Assembly (NCBI GenBank): GCA_033557835.1
Contig: JAWQRO010000079.1
Coordinates: 1 to 60,907 of the forward strand
Origin: Helochares maculicollis
Lineage: Eukaryota > Arthropoda > Insecta > Coleoptera > Hydrophilidae
Direction of reading: 5' to 3'
DNA length: 60,907 nucleotides
The notes under the pieces were generated by a model. That model did not search any database. It was given only the letters and a program-made list of their open reading frames with translations, and was not told the origin of the DNA. Positions 25,201-37,848 of the stretch are shown here, in pieces (position 1 is the first letter of the stretch; each line of letters begins with the position of its first letter). The position numbers were made by a program, and so were the translations under genes.

Positions 25201-27897
25201 TGAGCTATTTTTACTTCCTGTTTATTTAGAAATGTTTACAGATTCCTAACAATTGCAATAAAACCGAGCGAAAATTGCATTGAAATCTTTAGTGCGTACA
25301 CCTTTTTGTTCTAAATAAATACAGGCATGAAAAATGTTTCTGAAATGTTATGACATTTCGGTGTAAATGGGTTAACTACGATACTAAAATCAGTATAAAT
25401 TGAGATGTTAATTGTCCACATTCAAAGCCATAAAACAAACTGTATAAGATTGAAATTACGTAGGTTTTTCAATTTAACAGTTTTGATAATTTCAACGCCG
25501 ATATCTAGAACGGGCTGATTAGCTTGTTAGCCATGGGTGACTCAGTCTGATGAAAGGTCCAAAATACTGTTGCCTTTAATTCTTACGTTATACATTTTAG
25601 CTCACACTTATTATTCGCTTCTTTGAACAAATATTATTTCAAATATACAATATATTTAGCTTGGAATATGTAACATATTTTTTTGGAAAAAATGTTGCGA
25701 AAAAGTGCAAGAACTTTGCACAAAATTATAGTCAATTATTAAAATAATATTGTAAAAAAATATATGCCAATATACCAAATGGGTATATTTCAAGGCAGTG
25801 AGTGTAACGGTGCATTGTCTATCGATTACTAAATTCCTATTGTTTATTCCTATGAACAAGCATGAAAAGGTATGTGAATTGGAGAAAGTATTTCATCTTA
25901 GGATAATACAAAATTTTGAAGTATATGTGTGACCTTACATAAATACAACAGAATATGTTTTTAGAAGCTACATAAGTTAACTTGTAAAACTGTAGATCAG
26001 TCCCAGATTATAAAATCATGTAATCTATAGAATTTATGCAAACGAAAAATAAATGTTGACTTTTTTATATAAACTGCTACAACGTGTCTAGAGCAAGCAA
26101 CTGCCGAAACTGAATTACTACAGTGTAACAGCAATGCTTCCAATAAATCATTCATCATTAGGCATGTGTATTATTAATCATCGGTAGCGGAAGTATTCCA
26201 ATATTTCAATTAATATTTTTTATCTCCTTGGCTTTTGAGAAAACCACTATGGTTTTATATAAAAACTATATAATTATAGACCGTTTAGATTTAAAAAGTA
26301 ACCAATCCATTCCTTGAATTTAACTATCTGTTGTTTTACTTTGAAACATTCTATTATTCAACAGTCAAGTATGTGTATTTTCTAAGAAATATTACATAAA
26401 GCAGGTTAATTCTCGGAAGCAATTGATATATTTCTCAATGAAAACAGTGACATGAACAGAATGAATAATACAATCATTCAATTATTGCTCAGTCATTTGT
26501 TCTGTCTATTAGGAAGCATAAGGAATTATAATGGTGTAATGTAGGGCAGATCCGCTTCAATAATAGTAAAAGCTTGAATATTGTTTTATGTGAAAAAACG
26601 CCAAGATGAAATTCACCCTCTTTATTGAATTCCATACCAATACTAATGGCATAAGGCAAAAGAGTTATTTTTTATCTTCCGCGTTTCAGTTCCTGCTACT
26701 CTCGTTTTATATCTATATCGTTAAGGAGCAAAAAATACTTTCTTGGTTATGGGAATTCCATGCCTGGTGCTACAATGGACGGTTACAGTTTAGCTTAAGC
26801 CAGAATGTGATTTCTAATACTCTGAAATTCACGGGTAGATTGATTAATCAAGTATATTTGAAAATCAATTTTTGATTTAAATGAACTGAGCATTAACTAA
26901 GATAAAACTGGGATTAAAAGCAAACACAATAGGCTTCAAAATGTTATTGATATATATTTTATGTAAGATTTTTCCAGCTACTAAAAACGCAAGAGTTGCT
27001 AAAAAAGAATATCACCAAAAATATCTGGTTTAACCTGACCGAAATGGTAAGTTTAAACAGGATACTGAATAAAATCAAGAGATTCGTAATCATCTTCATT
27101 CCCGCATACTTTGTATATCAAAGAGTAGATATTCCGCTCATAAAACAGATTGATATAAAAATTTCGACATGATTTGAGGGACCCCGATACTATTTTGGAC
27201 ATTTTTGACATTCCATTCGTTTATGACTGTAGATAGGAATCATGATAATAATTGGACCGTTTGAAGGAATTGTCAATACGCATCAAGTTTTGGAGGATGT
27301 GGTGCCACCGTAGGTGTTTGTTATCAGCAGTATTGAGAGTATTTCAGGGGAATTAGTTGTTGAGCCATCGAGTCGAAATTTTGTAACCTTTAAATGCTAT
27401 TAACGATTGATAAATACAACATTTCTTCATAACTGGAACATCGGCAGTGCTATTTCTTTTAATTTTGAAAATTTCATATTAAGTAGACGGCTTTGGAATA
27501 GATAAAATTACAAAACGCTAAAAATTGTTAAATTAGCTACAGCAAGGAGATTTATGTGAATTAGAAGACGATCCCATATATTTGATTCTTTACGGTAGAA
27601 TTTGCACAATTAAATTAGACCCTTATGCAAAGATTTTATAAGCGTTCAATATTAGAAACTGCTTATGAATATATTCTAACTTTAGTAAATGCAGTTATTA
27701 AGCATACATTTTTAAAACAAACTGCGCATGAGCGTGTCCTGATATAACATTCATACTTAAATGGAATTATAGCATTGCCACATCATGAGAACTGTTCATT
27801 TTGGTAGATTGATATTTACCGAAGTCAGCCCTAACCTGAACTGGCTCGACTTCAAAATATAACATCCATAATTTACAAACCGATCATTTTATAGCAA

Positions 27898-27941
<44 letters not shown>

Positions 27942-30696
27942 AGCAACTTGTGCTGACCTACTTTACTCGACTTAAAAAAATTCCTACACTCAACCATTTC
28001 CTAGTTGAAATAAGTTTCAAAATGAATTTTAAAAATCAACCAGTTGCACTAAGCAAAGCAAGATTGGCAACAAGGGCAAACATTTTCTAAAAACCTAATC
28101 TAAAATTAATATGACTGCATCTTAAAATATGTACTAAACAATAACTTCTTAAGGGGGGGGCAATACATGTAAAAATGAAAAAAAAATCGAAATTTTTTTT
28201 TTGCATAAATAGTTAAAACATCACAATAATATGTCTGTGAATTTTTAGAATGAAATTCACATTATTTATCAGTTAAAAAGTCTTTTAGGTGCTCTATATC
28301 GACTTGATGCTTATGCACCTGTACCGGACCATTTGAATCTCGCTTCCTATTTTTCAGATTTCTAACATTTGGGACTTTTGTATTGTCGACCCAGGTAAGT
28401 AGATGTTCAGAAACTTTTATTTCTTAATTTCATGAAAATAACAACTGCATAGTTACTCTTAAGTATTTTAAAACCAGAGTTGCCATTATTTCAGTTCAGT
28501 GGAGTTCAGTATACTTCTGGAATTCGTTCTGTGCGGAGTGATTTAGTAGGTTAAAAAATTCAATCTTATCCTAAAACGGAAAAATGTGCATCAGCTCGTG
28601 CTGCGAGACCACCAAAAAGAAAATTCCATAGAAATCAACATAGTAATAAACGAGAAGAAGACACGAGTACTGTTCGTTTGGTTCTGATAGCTGGTACAAG
28701 TGGCGAAAAGCTGAAGCTTTAGGGAGAAATCCTAAAAAGATTAAACATCCTGCTCCATTACATCCTGATGTTCAAACTCATGTCAAGCCGATTTTTGAAG
28801 ATTTACCCGAGATGACTTGCTCGAAAAGTGTTTGGGTGATCACATGCAAAATGCAAATGAGAGTTTCAGTTCTACTATCTGACGAGGCTGTCCAAAACAT
28901 CCGAATTCTGGACTAAAGATCGTAGAAATTAGTGCCTTCATACCGCTGGACTGTTCAATGATGGATATGTCTTACGAGTGGTGAACTTATTAGATAGTTA
29001 TTGGTCGCCAATGCATGTCCATAAAGACAAAATCGATAACCAATGGGCGAGTCGAGAAAATCGCCGTAACTCTCTGACAACCAAACAAGCTCGTCAAGAT
29101 GAGTTTATGAAAAAAAATGAGTACTACGAATGCACCAAAGGACTTCTGTATGGCCCCGGAATGGCTGATTAGTTTGTAAATTACTGTAATCATAGCTCAA
29201 AAGATTTTGAACCGATTTTTATGAAAATTGTCACACCTCTTCTCTATGGTATTAGCTTCTAGTTGAAACTCAAACGTGCCAAAAAAGTCAAAAATTATGA
29301 TTTTTACCCAATAACCATTAAAAAATGGAGTGAAAAATCGAACTTTTTTCGTAATTTACGATTTTGCAACTTTTTATTGGTTCCGCTAGAAGATAAACGT
29401 TTTGTGCACACACTCAAACCAAAATATTTTATTTTAGATCGTTGCAGCGGAAGCTAAAATGCCCGCCGATTAATGCCTTTCCCTGCAAAGGTCTCAGGAG
29501 ATTAGTTGCTACGATGGCCATTTTTAATAAAAATAATAGTAGTTATCTGATTCTAGAGTTTAAATATATATTGAATAAACATATTGAATTTAAAAATGAT
29601 TAATTTGTTCCTTCAATTTTAAATAAGCCTCTCGAGGCTATTACATGTATCACCCCTCTTAAAACTCTTACTGTGATGTTGAAAGTACATGTTTAGTTAT
29701 ATGTAAATCATGAAAACATATTTTTATTTCCATTTCTGCATTACAGATAGGTTTTTTTTATTATGTAGTTAAATATATTTGCGAATACTTTCATATTTAT
29801 ATACAAGAATGCTGAGTGGAGACTTCAAATCGGTTTGAAGTGTTTTATTTCTACATTAATATTTATATTATAAAGAGGACAGGCAAGTAGTCTCGGCACC
29901 CCGATACCACACCTTTAGTTTGTATTTTGTTATAAAAGGACTATATAGATCAATTACTCCAGTCATTAATAATTAGGAATATTTTAGCCACAAAAATGAA
30001 ATTAATGTGAAGTTTGACGCAATCTAGTTAAAAATCTGTTCCCAAAGGCTCATTAACAGTCTATAAACTCGTAATACACTTGCATTATTTCTGTATAATT
30101 TATCGATACAGAAACCAAACTTGCAAATACGCTTTTATTCCTAATCTGCAATATTTCAATTTAAATATAGGTACATCATGTGCATTCAACATGTTAGAAG
30201 TTTACACAGGTCATGTGAATAGGCAACGCTCAACGACAAGGGTATCGAAAATTTCCGTAAATGAACAAGTTATACTTTATATAGAGCTACCGGAGGGCGT
30301 AAATGTTAATTTGTCATAAACAACAGTAAATGGTCAAACATTAGTAAATCAGTGTTAACTAAATGTAATATAAATGAATGAGCTACACACCTCTGGAGTC
30401 CATTTTTCTGGTATATTTTCTAAACTGTCTGGTGAATCGACAGAAAAGCACATCAATATTACATCTGTATCCGGATAGGACAGGGGCCTTAGTCTATCGT
30501 AGTCTTCTTGACCAGCAGTATCCCAAAGGGCTAGCTCGACTTGTTTGCTGTCGACCTCGATGTCGGCGACATAGTTCTCGAAAACGGTTGGCACATACAC
30601 CTCAGGGAACTGATCTTTGCTGAAGACTATTAAAAGGCAAGTTTTTCCGCAAGCACCGTCACCTACGATCACCAATTTCTTTCGTATCGCCGCCAT
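22292..30696 (-). CDS. Rho1: Rho1 small GTPase (RhoA orthologue)
   Basis: Two coding exons, 30696-30391 and 22564-22292, joined in phase 0 between Glu102 and Val103, give 192 residues, the usual Rho length. Visible motifs: P-loop GDGACGKT (12-19), switch I with VPTVFENYVAD, DTAGQED (59-65), NKKD (117-120) and SAK (160-162), followed by a polybasic KKKKKP stretch. The C-terminal CaaX box is CVLF, and the final Phe is unusual for insect Rho1, where Leu is common. Family role: it cycles between GTP and GDP, is prenylated to membranes, and drives actomyosin contractility through Rock, Diaphanous and other effectors. The coding exon starts five bases after a strong TTTTTTGGCAG acceptor, so an untranslated first exon lies upstream. 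The 7.8 kb intron contains transposons. Confidence 0.97.
24062..24980 (+). mobile_element. Internally deleted mariner element (919 bp)
   Basis: Terminal inverted repeats are CTACTGTGATCAAAAAGTA at the left and its near-perfect inverse at 24962-24980 (one mismatch), with TA on both sides as expected for Tc1/mariner. Inside, broken plus-strand frames match mariner transposase. The N-terminal part (LDDHQRLPTSA, LTIRDLADGVGISFGS) jumps to NAPCHTVLVLRDFFAKNS, then VPQPPYSPDLAPCNFWLFSK with the third acidic residue, ending near 24927. The middle of the catalytic domain is missing, so it cannot encode an active enzyme. It sits in the Rho1 intron. Confidence 0.88.
27085..27720. repeat. Diverged copy of the Bdp1-intron repeat
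   Basis: It shares, in the same order, a TGGACATTTTTGACATTCC-like block, ATCGGCAGTGCTATTTCTTT (compare GCACCGGAAGTGCTATTTTT) and a tail GCAAAGATTTTATAAGCGTT with the repeats at 11970-13640. It lacks the (GT)n run. It sits in the Rho1 intron. Confidence 0.55.
27899..27940. repeat. (AT)n microsatellite
   Basis: About 20 uninterrupted TA dinucleotides in the Rho1 intron. Confidence 0.95.
28153..29658 (+). mobile_element. Degraded TTAA-flanked DNA transposon (Kolobok-like)
   Basis: TTAA borders both ends (28149-28152 and 29659-29662). Just inside are G-rich inverted ends: GGGGGGGGCAATACATGTAA at the left and the inverse GAGGGGTGATACATGTAA at the right. Plus-strand frames with stops read ASARAARPPKRKFHRNQHSN, SWYKWRKAEALGRNPKKIKH, HPDVQTHVKPIFEDLPE, LRVVNLLDSYWSPMHVHKDK and TKGLLYGPGMAD. 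I have seen this block order in a transposase-like family common in arthropod genomes, often labelled Mutator-like, which ends in a (E/K)-G-xx-YGPG motif. TTAA target duplication with G-rich ends favours the Kolobok group, or piggyBac for the target site alone. The element is inactive and sits in the Rho1 intron. Confidence 0.65.
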
Positions 30697-30959
30697 GGGA
30701 CCTGCCAAAAAACACACAACAGTCAACGCCTATCGAGAGGTATAAAGATGGCGGACGTCAAAATCATACCCCTGATAGGCGGGGATATCTTAAAGTAAAC
30801 GCTCTTTAAAACAAACCTCTGTTTGAATCCCCGGTATCAGACCAACAACAAAACATCCAGGGTCCCTCTAAACGATTGTTTTCGTATTTTTTCGATTTTA
30901 TGCACTATCACATCAATGACTTTTATTCTCTGGAAATAGCTTAATACATAAACAAACTC

Positions 30960-31135
30960 GGGAAATTTCTACACTGCGCCGGCGTGAGTCATCTTCTCGA
31001 TCCGGGATGACGTTATCGCCGCCGGGTCCATTCTTTCACATCTCAATGCTAATGAGGGTCATTGCGTATCTTTTATCTTCGTTTTACACATTTTCGCCGG
31101 CTTTCGGCTGTTGCTAGAAACGTGACGTCACTGCC
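30960..31135 (-). promoter_or_regulatory. Likely Rho1 promoter/first-exon region with CRE and AP-1-type sites
   Basis: This is the only CpG-rich patch between Rho1 and the divergent trnau1ap. It holds TGAGTCA at 30985-30991, TGACGT at 31008-31013 and the perfect palindrome TGACGTCA at 31123-31130. The Rho1 untranslated first exon probably lies between here and the acceptor at about 30702. Site function is inferred from sequence only. Confidence 0.45.
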
Positions 31136-32026
31136 CAAACTGGTAAATTTTATAAGCGCAAAATTTACAAGCTACGCGCCCTCTATTGATGCAACGTTCC
31201 GAACTGTAAGACCGGTTATTTCAAACGATGACAAAAGATACAACTTGCTTGAAACCAGCTGCACCATTTTATGTTTAATATATTTTAGTTGTACCGACAC
31301 AGCAAGTAATATTTATTTTCAAAGCAGCAAGTAGCTTTTTCGGTTTAGTTTAATTCTTATCCATCACATAACGTGACTACAATCACTCACATAAAAAGTT
31401 ATCTAATGGGAAAAGTACCATGGAAAGATAGCCGACTATTAAAATGAATACGCAACAAAGCTATATTTATGCATTAGTTTAAAAGTGATGAAACGCAACC
31501 ATAAACAACATATTTAGTCTGTTGGATTAATTTTAAAAATACTTACGCATAATAAATTACACCAACCGCTCCAAAAGGAATATTTGTTACTCTCCCATTG
31601 GGAATTACACTACTAAAATGATTCATTTCATTGCCTTATCTTTTATTGTACACACATATATTTACTTTGTTATCTCTCTGTTCAAACTACTGCATAAACC
31701 ACGGCACTACCTTATCTTTAAAATAAATTGATATCTAATTTTTATAAGTCTATATATTTTCTAACTAGTTTTTTCATGCGTCTCTTACCGAAATCAAGAA
31801 GTTTTATCATTATGCAATTTCAAATTCAAACAATGTGCAAAAATACAATTTCAAATTTACAGGCTGCCAACATTCAGGAACTAAAGACTATTTACCTCAA
31901 AACATCGCCAACTGCTAGTGCTTAAATATATGTGGTATAAACCAGTGCGTTTTAACCGCTAATACCAAACATTTCAATTCCTATATTTGAATTCTGTGGT
32001 ATAATTGTTATTATCAACACATAATC

Positions 32027-35000
32027 ATGGCTAATATGGTCCACTGCCAGCTTTGGATGGGAAGCGTAAGTAATCTACATTAATTTATGTACTTAAAAGT
32101 TAACATAACCTTACTTTTATTTGTTTCAGCTTGAATCCTATATGACCGAAACATTTATTATATCAGCGTTTCGCAAAATGGGTGAAAATCCACTCAACGT
32201 TAAAGTAATGAGAAACAAATTCACCGGTGAACCAGCGGGTTACTGTTTCGTCCACTTTGCTACTGATGAGGAAGCGATAGACGCTATGCATAAATTGAAT
32301 GGGAAACCAATACCGGGAACAAACCCCGTTGTTAGATTTAGATTGAATAATGCAAGCAACACGGGAAGATCGCTCTTGGATAGAGAATTTTCGGTGTGGG
32401 TGGGCGATTTAAGTCCTGATGTCGATGATTATAATCTTTATAGGGTATTTTCTTCAAAGTACAACACAATTAAAACCGCAAAAGGTATGTTTGTAGAGTT
32501 AAGATGAACTTATTTTTCATATTTAATGATTACCATCAGTGTTACCATTCGAAATGATGTTGAATACATTTTACTTATTTTTTCATATGGAAACGAGTAG
32601 TGACTATGGAAGATATTATCTCAAAATGTATTTCCCTCACTTTTGTTTCTAACAATAGCTCCTTTATCCTGACATCAAATTATCTATAAATCATCACATT
32701 CTGCAATTGAGCTTTATAAAATGCGATGTTTTTCACATCGATACTTAAACCTTTTGAGTGCCTGCAAGTCGATGGCAATTTACTAAACATTAGGCAAAAC
32801 CGTAAGGTTCAAAATTGCATTCCTAGTTTTAAGTAGATGTACCAGAAGTGGGCTCACACTTGGTTTAACAGTTCATTTTTTGTAACTGGCATCTGCGCAT
32901 GGGCTGTTAATTTACGATTTTAGTAATTTGCAGTGTCGAATGGTTGCCTAAATACTGGTTAATACAAATGGGTATTGATTTTATATTCTTTGCTCGTATA
33001 TAGTACTTCACTGACAAAATCTTTATTTTTAATTCATTAAAATATATAATTTTCAACTCAAAACATTTTGATATCAAACTCGCATAGAAATTAATAGTAA
33101 AATTGAGAAAAAGAATGTGGTAGCTAGTTGTCACATAGTAGTCTTTATAGTGCAATATATATGCATACATTGTACTAAAAAAAGAAGGACTGTTTTTATC
33201 GTCATGTCAATTCACTGTGAACTGATTGTTTACTTTTATGCTATATGTGGGATAGACACCATAAATGCTCGCCCTGATATAGATAAAAAGTATATTTAGT
33301 GAAATCTAACAAAAAATGTTTTACAACAATCTCTTTTTTTTCTTTTCAATAAACTTATACACTTATACAAAGTATAGAAAAGGGAAGATCATGCAAAAAA
33401 ATTGCATTTGAGATTTTGAATGGTTGTTCGCATTTTTAGTACGCTTTAATTTGTATGAACTTTTGGGACAAGCAGAACAACAACAAAAAGGGGGATTTTA
33501 CGTGCTAGCCTTGACATTATGATTAACTTCATAGACTCTGGTCTTACTATGAATCTCGATCTGTGTATGTGAAGTAGCAGAAGAACCAAAAATATGTTAC
33601 ATTAATTTTTAATTAATATTGCATTTGTCTAAAATCATCTTATGCATAGAAAAGTAAATGTGCTCAGAATGCATTCAAATTAACCTTTCATTAAGAGACT
33701 ACAAATGCTTCTTACATCTAGAACATTTCATATTGTTAACTTTGTTCAGTTATTAAGTACATAAATTTATAGTTTTTCATTCAGTAACATTATACTGTGT
33801 AATTAATCCAGCATCGAACAGAAAAAACTAGATGTGTGCATAAGGACAATAAATCTTTTTTGTAGAAACTTAAAAACCAACAAAAATTGTATAGACACTG
33901 CTCATCAACAGTATTTTGTCTACAGTAAACAACATTTTTGGGAACCAATAATAATAAACAAATAACAAATTGAAAACAAATAGGTACCATTTGAGTGTTG
34001 TATTAAATAATGTGAAGAAAAAAATGTAATTTACATAAAAATACTAGTTTGTCTAATAAGTGTTGTGGTTCGATAAGAAAAACACAATTTTATGGTTTAA
34101 AATACAGTTTATTATTCAGTATAGTCTCCCTGAACATCAATATACTTGTTCCAATGAGATTTCAATTTATAAATTCCATCCCTGAAGTGAGAATCTGGAA
34201 GGGCTGCATGAATTTGTAGGTCTGGAAACAGATTGAAGACGCTAGGGGCCAAATCTGGTGAATATGGTGGATGCTGCAAGAATTCGAACTTTAATTCATG
34301 GATTTTAGCCATTGTCAAAATGCTCTTGTGGCCCAGTGCATTGTCTTGATGAAAAATGGAGTTTTTTCTTCTTCAAACCGAGTCTTTTTTCACTAATGTT
34401 TTCTTTCAGTTAGTTTAAAAGGTTACAATAATATACAGAATTTATTTTTTTACCAGTTTGCAAGCAATCCTCAAACAAAATTCTTTTCACATCCCAAAAA
34501 ACTGACGCTAATACCTTCTTGGCCGATTTCTGGACACGAACTCATTTCGGAGTCAAAAAACTAGGTTCACACCACTCTTTATGCTCTTGTTTTGATTCAG
34601 TATCACAGTGATAGACCCAAGTCTCATCCTTAGTGAGGAATTGACGCACAAATTCCACTTTATCCTTTCGAAGACGCTCTAAATGTTGCTGAAAAAGTCG
34701 CATTCGAATGTGTTTTTGTTCCATTGTTAGTGAGTGTTACTTTTCTCATTTTTAAGGTAGACCCCTGCACTATAGAGGGTTAATGGAAAATTGTCTATGC
34801 CTCCATGTATATCAGTTGATGGCTGCTGGTTTAAATAACCTATATTCAAAATATGGCATTTTCGTCCATAAAATAAAATATATTTTAGCGCTCAAAAAAT
34901 GAATCGAAACAAATAATTCTGAAACTTTGGCATAACAGATTAATGCGATTGAGGGAGATGTCTATATAGAGCCTAAAGCTCGTTACATAAAATAAATTCT

Positions 35001-36021
35001 ATGTTTATGTTTCCAATAAGCCTTAACAAATAAATAATATTGTGTTTGCCTAAAGTAGAAATATATATTTATGTTTTGTAGGCTAAAATAAGATTTTCCA
35101 GATACATTTTGTCTTTTATATTGAGGATATTGTTATCCTCAAAACATATGCTGGCAAGAAATTATATGTGATTAATGGAAATGTTAGTTAAAAAGAGAAT
35201 TCATTGTATGTTCTATCCTGTAAAAATTTGAATTTACATTTAACAATCCTTATAAAAGCCATGCTTTGTAAAATGCTCTTTACTGTTCTAATAATTTTAC
35301 TTTGGATATATCTTTATATTTGTGCAAAATGATATTTCATCATAGTGATGCTTTAAAAGAAAATTTGGAATATATTTTTATCTCACATCCATCATTAACT
35401 AATCCAATCTTGTTATTTTTTGCTTATATTGCAGTTATTTTGGATAACAGTGGGTTCAGTAAAGGATATGGCTTTGTCAGGTTTGGCAGTGAAGATGAGC
35501 AGAAAGATAGTCTTACGACTATGAACGGATATTTAGGCTTAGGAACCAAAGCTTTAAAAATATGCAATGCAGTACCCAAGCCGAAGGGAGCAACAACGGG
35601 TGGAACTACAACTGCAAGTACTACTACAACATATACTTCAGCAGGCACTGATTATACACAGTACTATGATCCATCAACTTATTGGCAAAATTATTGGCAA
35701 TCTGGATATGGTTATGAACAAACTGAAGGTGCAGCTGCTCATCATGAAGCATATTCAGGGATGGATGCTGGTGGCATGCACATGGAGAAAAAAGAAGAAG
35801 ATGAATTAGAATTAATTGGTAATGCCTCTAGTGGATATTAGTCATGTGTTTAACTTTATATTTACAATAATGGTATTAATAACGTCAATTTATTTCCAGA
35901 TCATTCTATTCCTTTAGACATAGAAAAAATGAACGCTGAACTAATAGAGCAAGACGTTAATTTCTGGGGTGCATTGGAAAGTTCTAGGTGGTTACCGTGT
36001 GAAGTGTTAGAAGTATCCTGA
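32027..36021 (+). CDS. trnau1ap: tRNA selenocysteine 1-associated protein 1 (SECp43)
   Basis: Exons 32027-32065, 32130-32484, 35435-35818 and 35900-36021 join in frame to 299 residues, starting MANMVHCQLWMGS. There are two RNA-recognition motifs. RRM1 has RNP2 near residues 9-14 (LWMGSL) and RNP1 AGYCFVHF (49-56). RRM2 has VWVGDLSPDVDD (from 102) and RNP1 KGYGFVRF (141-148). A Tyr/Thr/Gln-rich linker follows (TDYTQYYDPSTYWQNYWQ). The last exon encodes DVNFWGALESSRWLP, matching the conserved C-terminal block of the family. Family role: binds tRNA-Sec and associates with Sec synthesis factors, supporting its methylation and selenoprotein production. Intron 2 (2.95 kb) contains a mariner relic. 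If the last intron is retained, the frame ends early at 35839-35841 after GNASSGY. Confidence 0.95.
34042..34735 (-). mobile_element. Degraded mariner transposase in trnau1ap intron 2
   Basis: Minus-strand fragments in order: MEQKHIRMRLFQQHLERLRK, then VRQFLTKDETWVYHCDTESK with the first catalytic Asp, SVFWDVKRILFEDCL, and MAKIHELKFEFLQHPPYSPD followed by LAPSVFNLFPD. Several stops and shifts separate them. The third acidic position reads PS-V instead of the usual PSD, and the N-terminal helix-turn-helix half is absent. A terminal inverted repeat is not obvious on the right. An old, inactive copy of a mariner lineage distinct from the one at 51093. Confidence 0.8.
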
Positions 36022-36099
36022 TCCAAAAGGAAACATCCTAGATTTTATTAACCGATTAACTAAAATAATATATTTATGTGAATCTGTAATTTGTACAAG

Positions 36100-36336
36100 T
36101 TAGGCAAAATATAAGATTTTTGAATGTATGTAATTACTTTTGAAATATACATTTATTTGTTTTGAACTTTCCTGTGATTTCATTGGGACCTCAGCAAAAA
36201 GTGTTAAGTCTGGTGCTTCCGAGACCAATGTGTTTGGCATCAAATCGTTCATCTTGATGTTCCCGATCGATCGAAGTCCCACTCGACTCGCTAGAGCCGC
36301 AAATACGGCCTCCAGAGGCCCCGGCACCTAGAAAAT
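36100..36336 (-). CDS. Candidate terminal exon, gene unknown
   Basis: A good acceptor (TTTTCTAG) is followed on the minus strand by about 75 open codons reading VPGPLEAVFAALASRVGLRS, then NDLMPNTLVSEAPDLTLFAE, ending ILYFA before TAA. Codons in the first half are GC-rich, unlike the flanks. It faces the 3' end of trnau1ap. A second frame over 36191-36541 is also open (see findings). I do not recognise the protein and cannot identify a matching upstream exon. Confidence 0.35.
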
Positions 36337-36541
36337 TTACAAGAAATCGGGGAAATTCTTTCGACAACTGCATCTCCTCACTCCGTGGGAAAATCGAATC
36401 TAAACTTGCACTGTCGCAATCCTTGTTTGGCTGCCCGATTTTATCTAATGAAGGCACCGCTCTGCGGTGAGGTGCTCGGGCTATAGCTACAATGATACTG
36501 ATAGACCCTCCTAGAGGGTCAACTGGATTGCGGTATTTGAG

Positions 36542-37848
36542 TCATCCTTGTTAGCAGTATATATCGACTGACCGATGCCCTTTCTTTCTGATCAAAATTT
36601 TGTATTCACGAGGGGACTGGACTACATGTCTGCGGTCTGGTTTCAGCAGTTGAAGAGATTATATATTGTTTTCTATATATGCTTATATTTGTAATGGATG
36701 ATCTTTATAAGAAACTTGTTAATTCCGAATCATTGCTAACTGTTGCTAAGCTTGTTCTGCTGAAAAGTAGAACCGGTTATATTTGTTGAAATGTTTTTAA
36801 ATATTATGTTTTTATATGAGGAATGGATTTTTCTTTATACAACCTCAACTATGAGACCAAGCAAGAAGCTTTTAGGATTTATTGTAAGTAGAAAGCAAAA
36901 CTTGAGGGAGTGTAACCAATAAGTTCTTTTAGAGATTATTCTTGTTTACAGCTTCAGCCTCAGGCTCACAGCTGCGCCACCCTCTGAGAGTGGTCGGTGA
37001 ATATTTCTAGTATTCGTTCTAAGAAGTGTATTTATAAAGTCTTGTTCACGGAGAAAGGAGTTCAATATAACAGATATGCAAAACTTAAGAAATTACAACT
37101 AATAAACGTTTAGCTTTGATAGTTTCAATATTTTAGTCAGATTTATTTTGATCTAGGTTTTCATTTTGTATTTTTAGCTCTTGCCCGATTAATTTTTAAC
37201 CCTGAACTGTCCTGGATCTATCCAATTTTAGCATTCAACTCCACGAGTTGTCCATAATATATTCCAATAGTTACAATAAATTTCTGTGTTAAATCAGGAT
37301 TTTTGAGTAACTGTAAATGCCTGCTTGTAACTTTAAAGTTACAACTAGATGCTTCGGTGACTGAAGCGGTGATTTATAACTTTATGTTGTACTTTTATAC
37401 CATATATTTATACGGAAATGCTGAGTGGAGACACTCCAGATCTTTGTATATGCAACACGAGCGTGAAGCGGATAATAAAAGCAATATATTTAAAGAGCCA
37501 AATAATTTTCTTATTTGATGCAGATTTTAGTACTTTGATTGTATGCCACATTTTAACAAACCAGATTATGTGCTCGTCTGTATAGAGTGAACACCCTCAG
37601 ACAAGTCGAAAATGTTTAAAATGGATTCAGATGCTCTCAAAGTGAGGCGATATGTCAAAATCACGAAACCGAATTTTTTTTGCTGTCCCAAAACAATAGA
37701 ATTAGTTTTACATTGATCAAATCTCTATGCAAATATGAAAATGTAAATGGGGGCTAAATTTAGTGTCAATTTGTTACGTCAAGTTCGCGACATTATTTCT
37801 GATTCAATCAATTATATTTTCTAAATTTGGATTAGTATTCAATGTAAA
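36542..37848. other. Non-coding stretch with a possible LTR-like segment
   Basis: There is no credible ORF. 36910-37075 starts TGTAACC and ends TATAACA, with a CACAGCTGCGCCACCCTCTG stretch reminiscent of LTRs, but no matching target duplication is visible. A dispersed repeat copy lies at 37395-37440. Confidence 0.3.

Noticed and set aside
31062..31334. 90-codon plus ORF between Rho1 and trnau1ap
   Set aside because: It overlaps the CpG-rich promoter region of Rho1, has no domain and no splice support.
36542..36544. In-frame TGA before exon-like frame A, considered as a selenocysteine codon because trnau1ap is adjacent
   Set aside because: Another stop (TAA) lies three codons further upstream, and adjacency to a Sec-related gene is no evidence.
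36910..37075. Possible solo LTR (TGTAACC...TATAACA)
   Set aside because: No target-site duplication, no second LTR and no internal region in the window.
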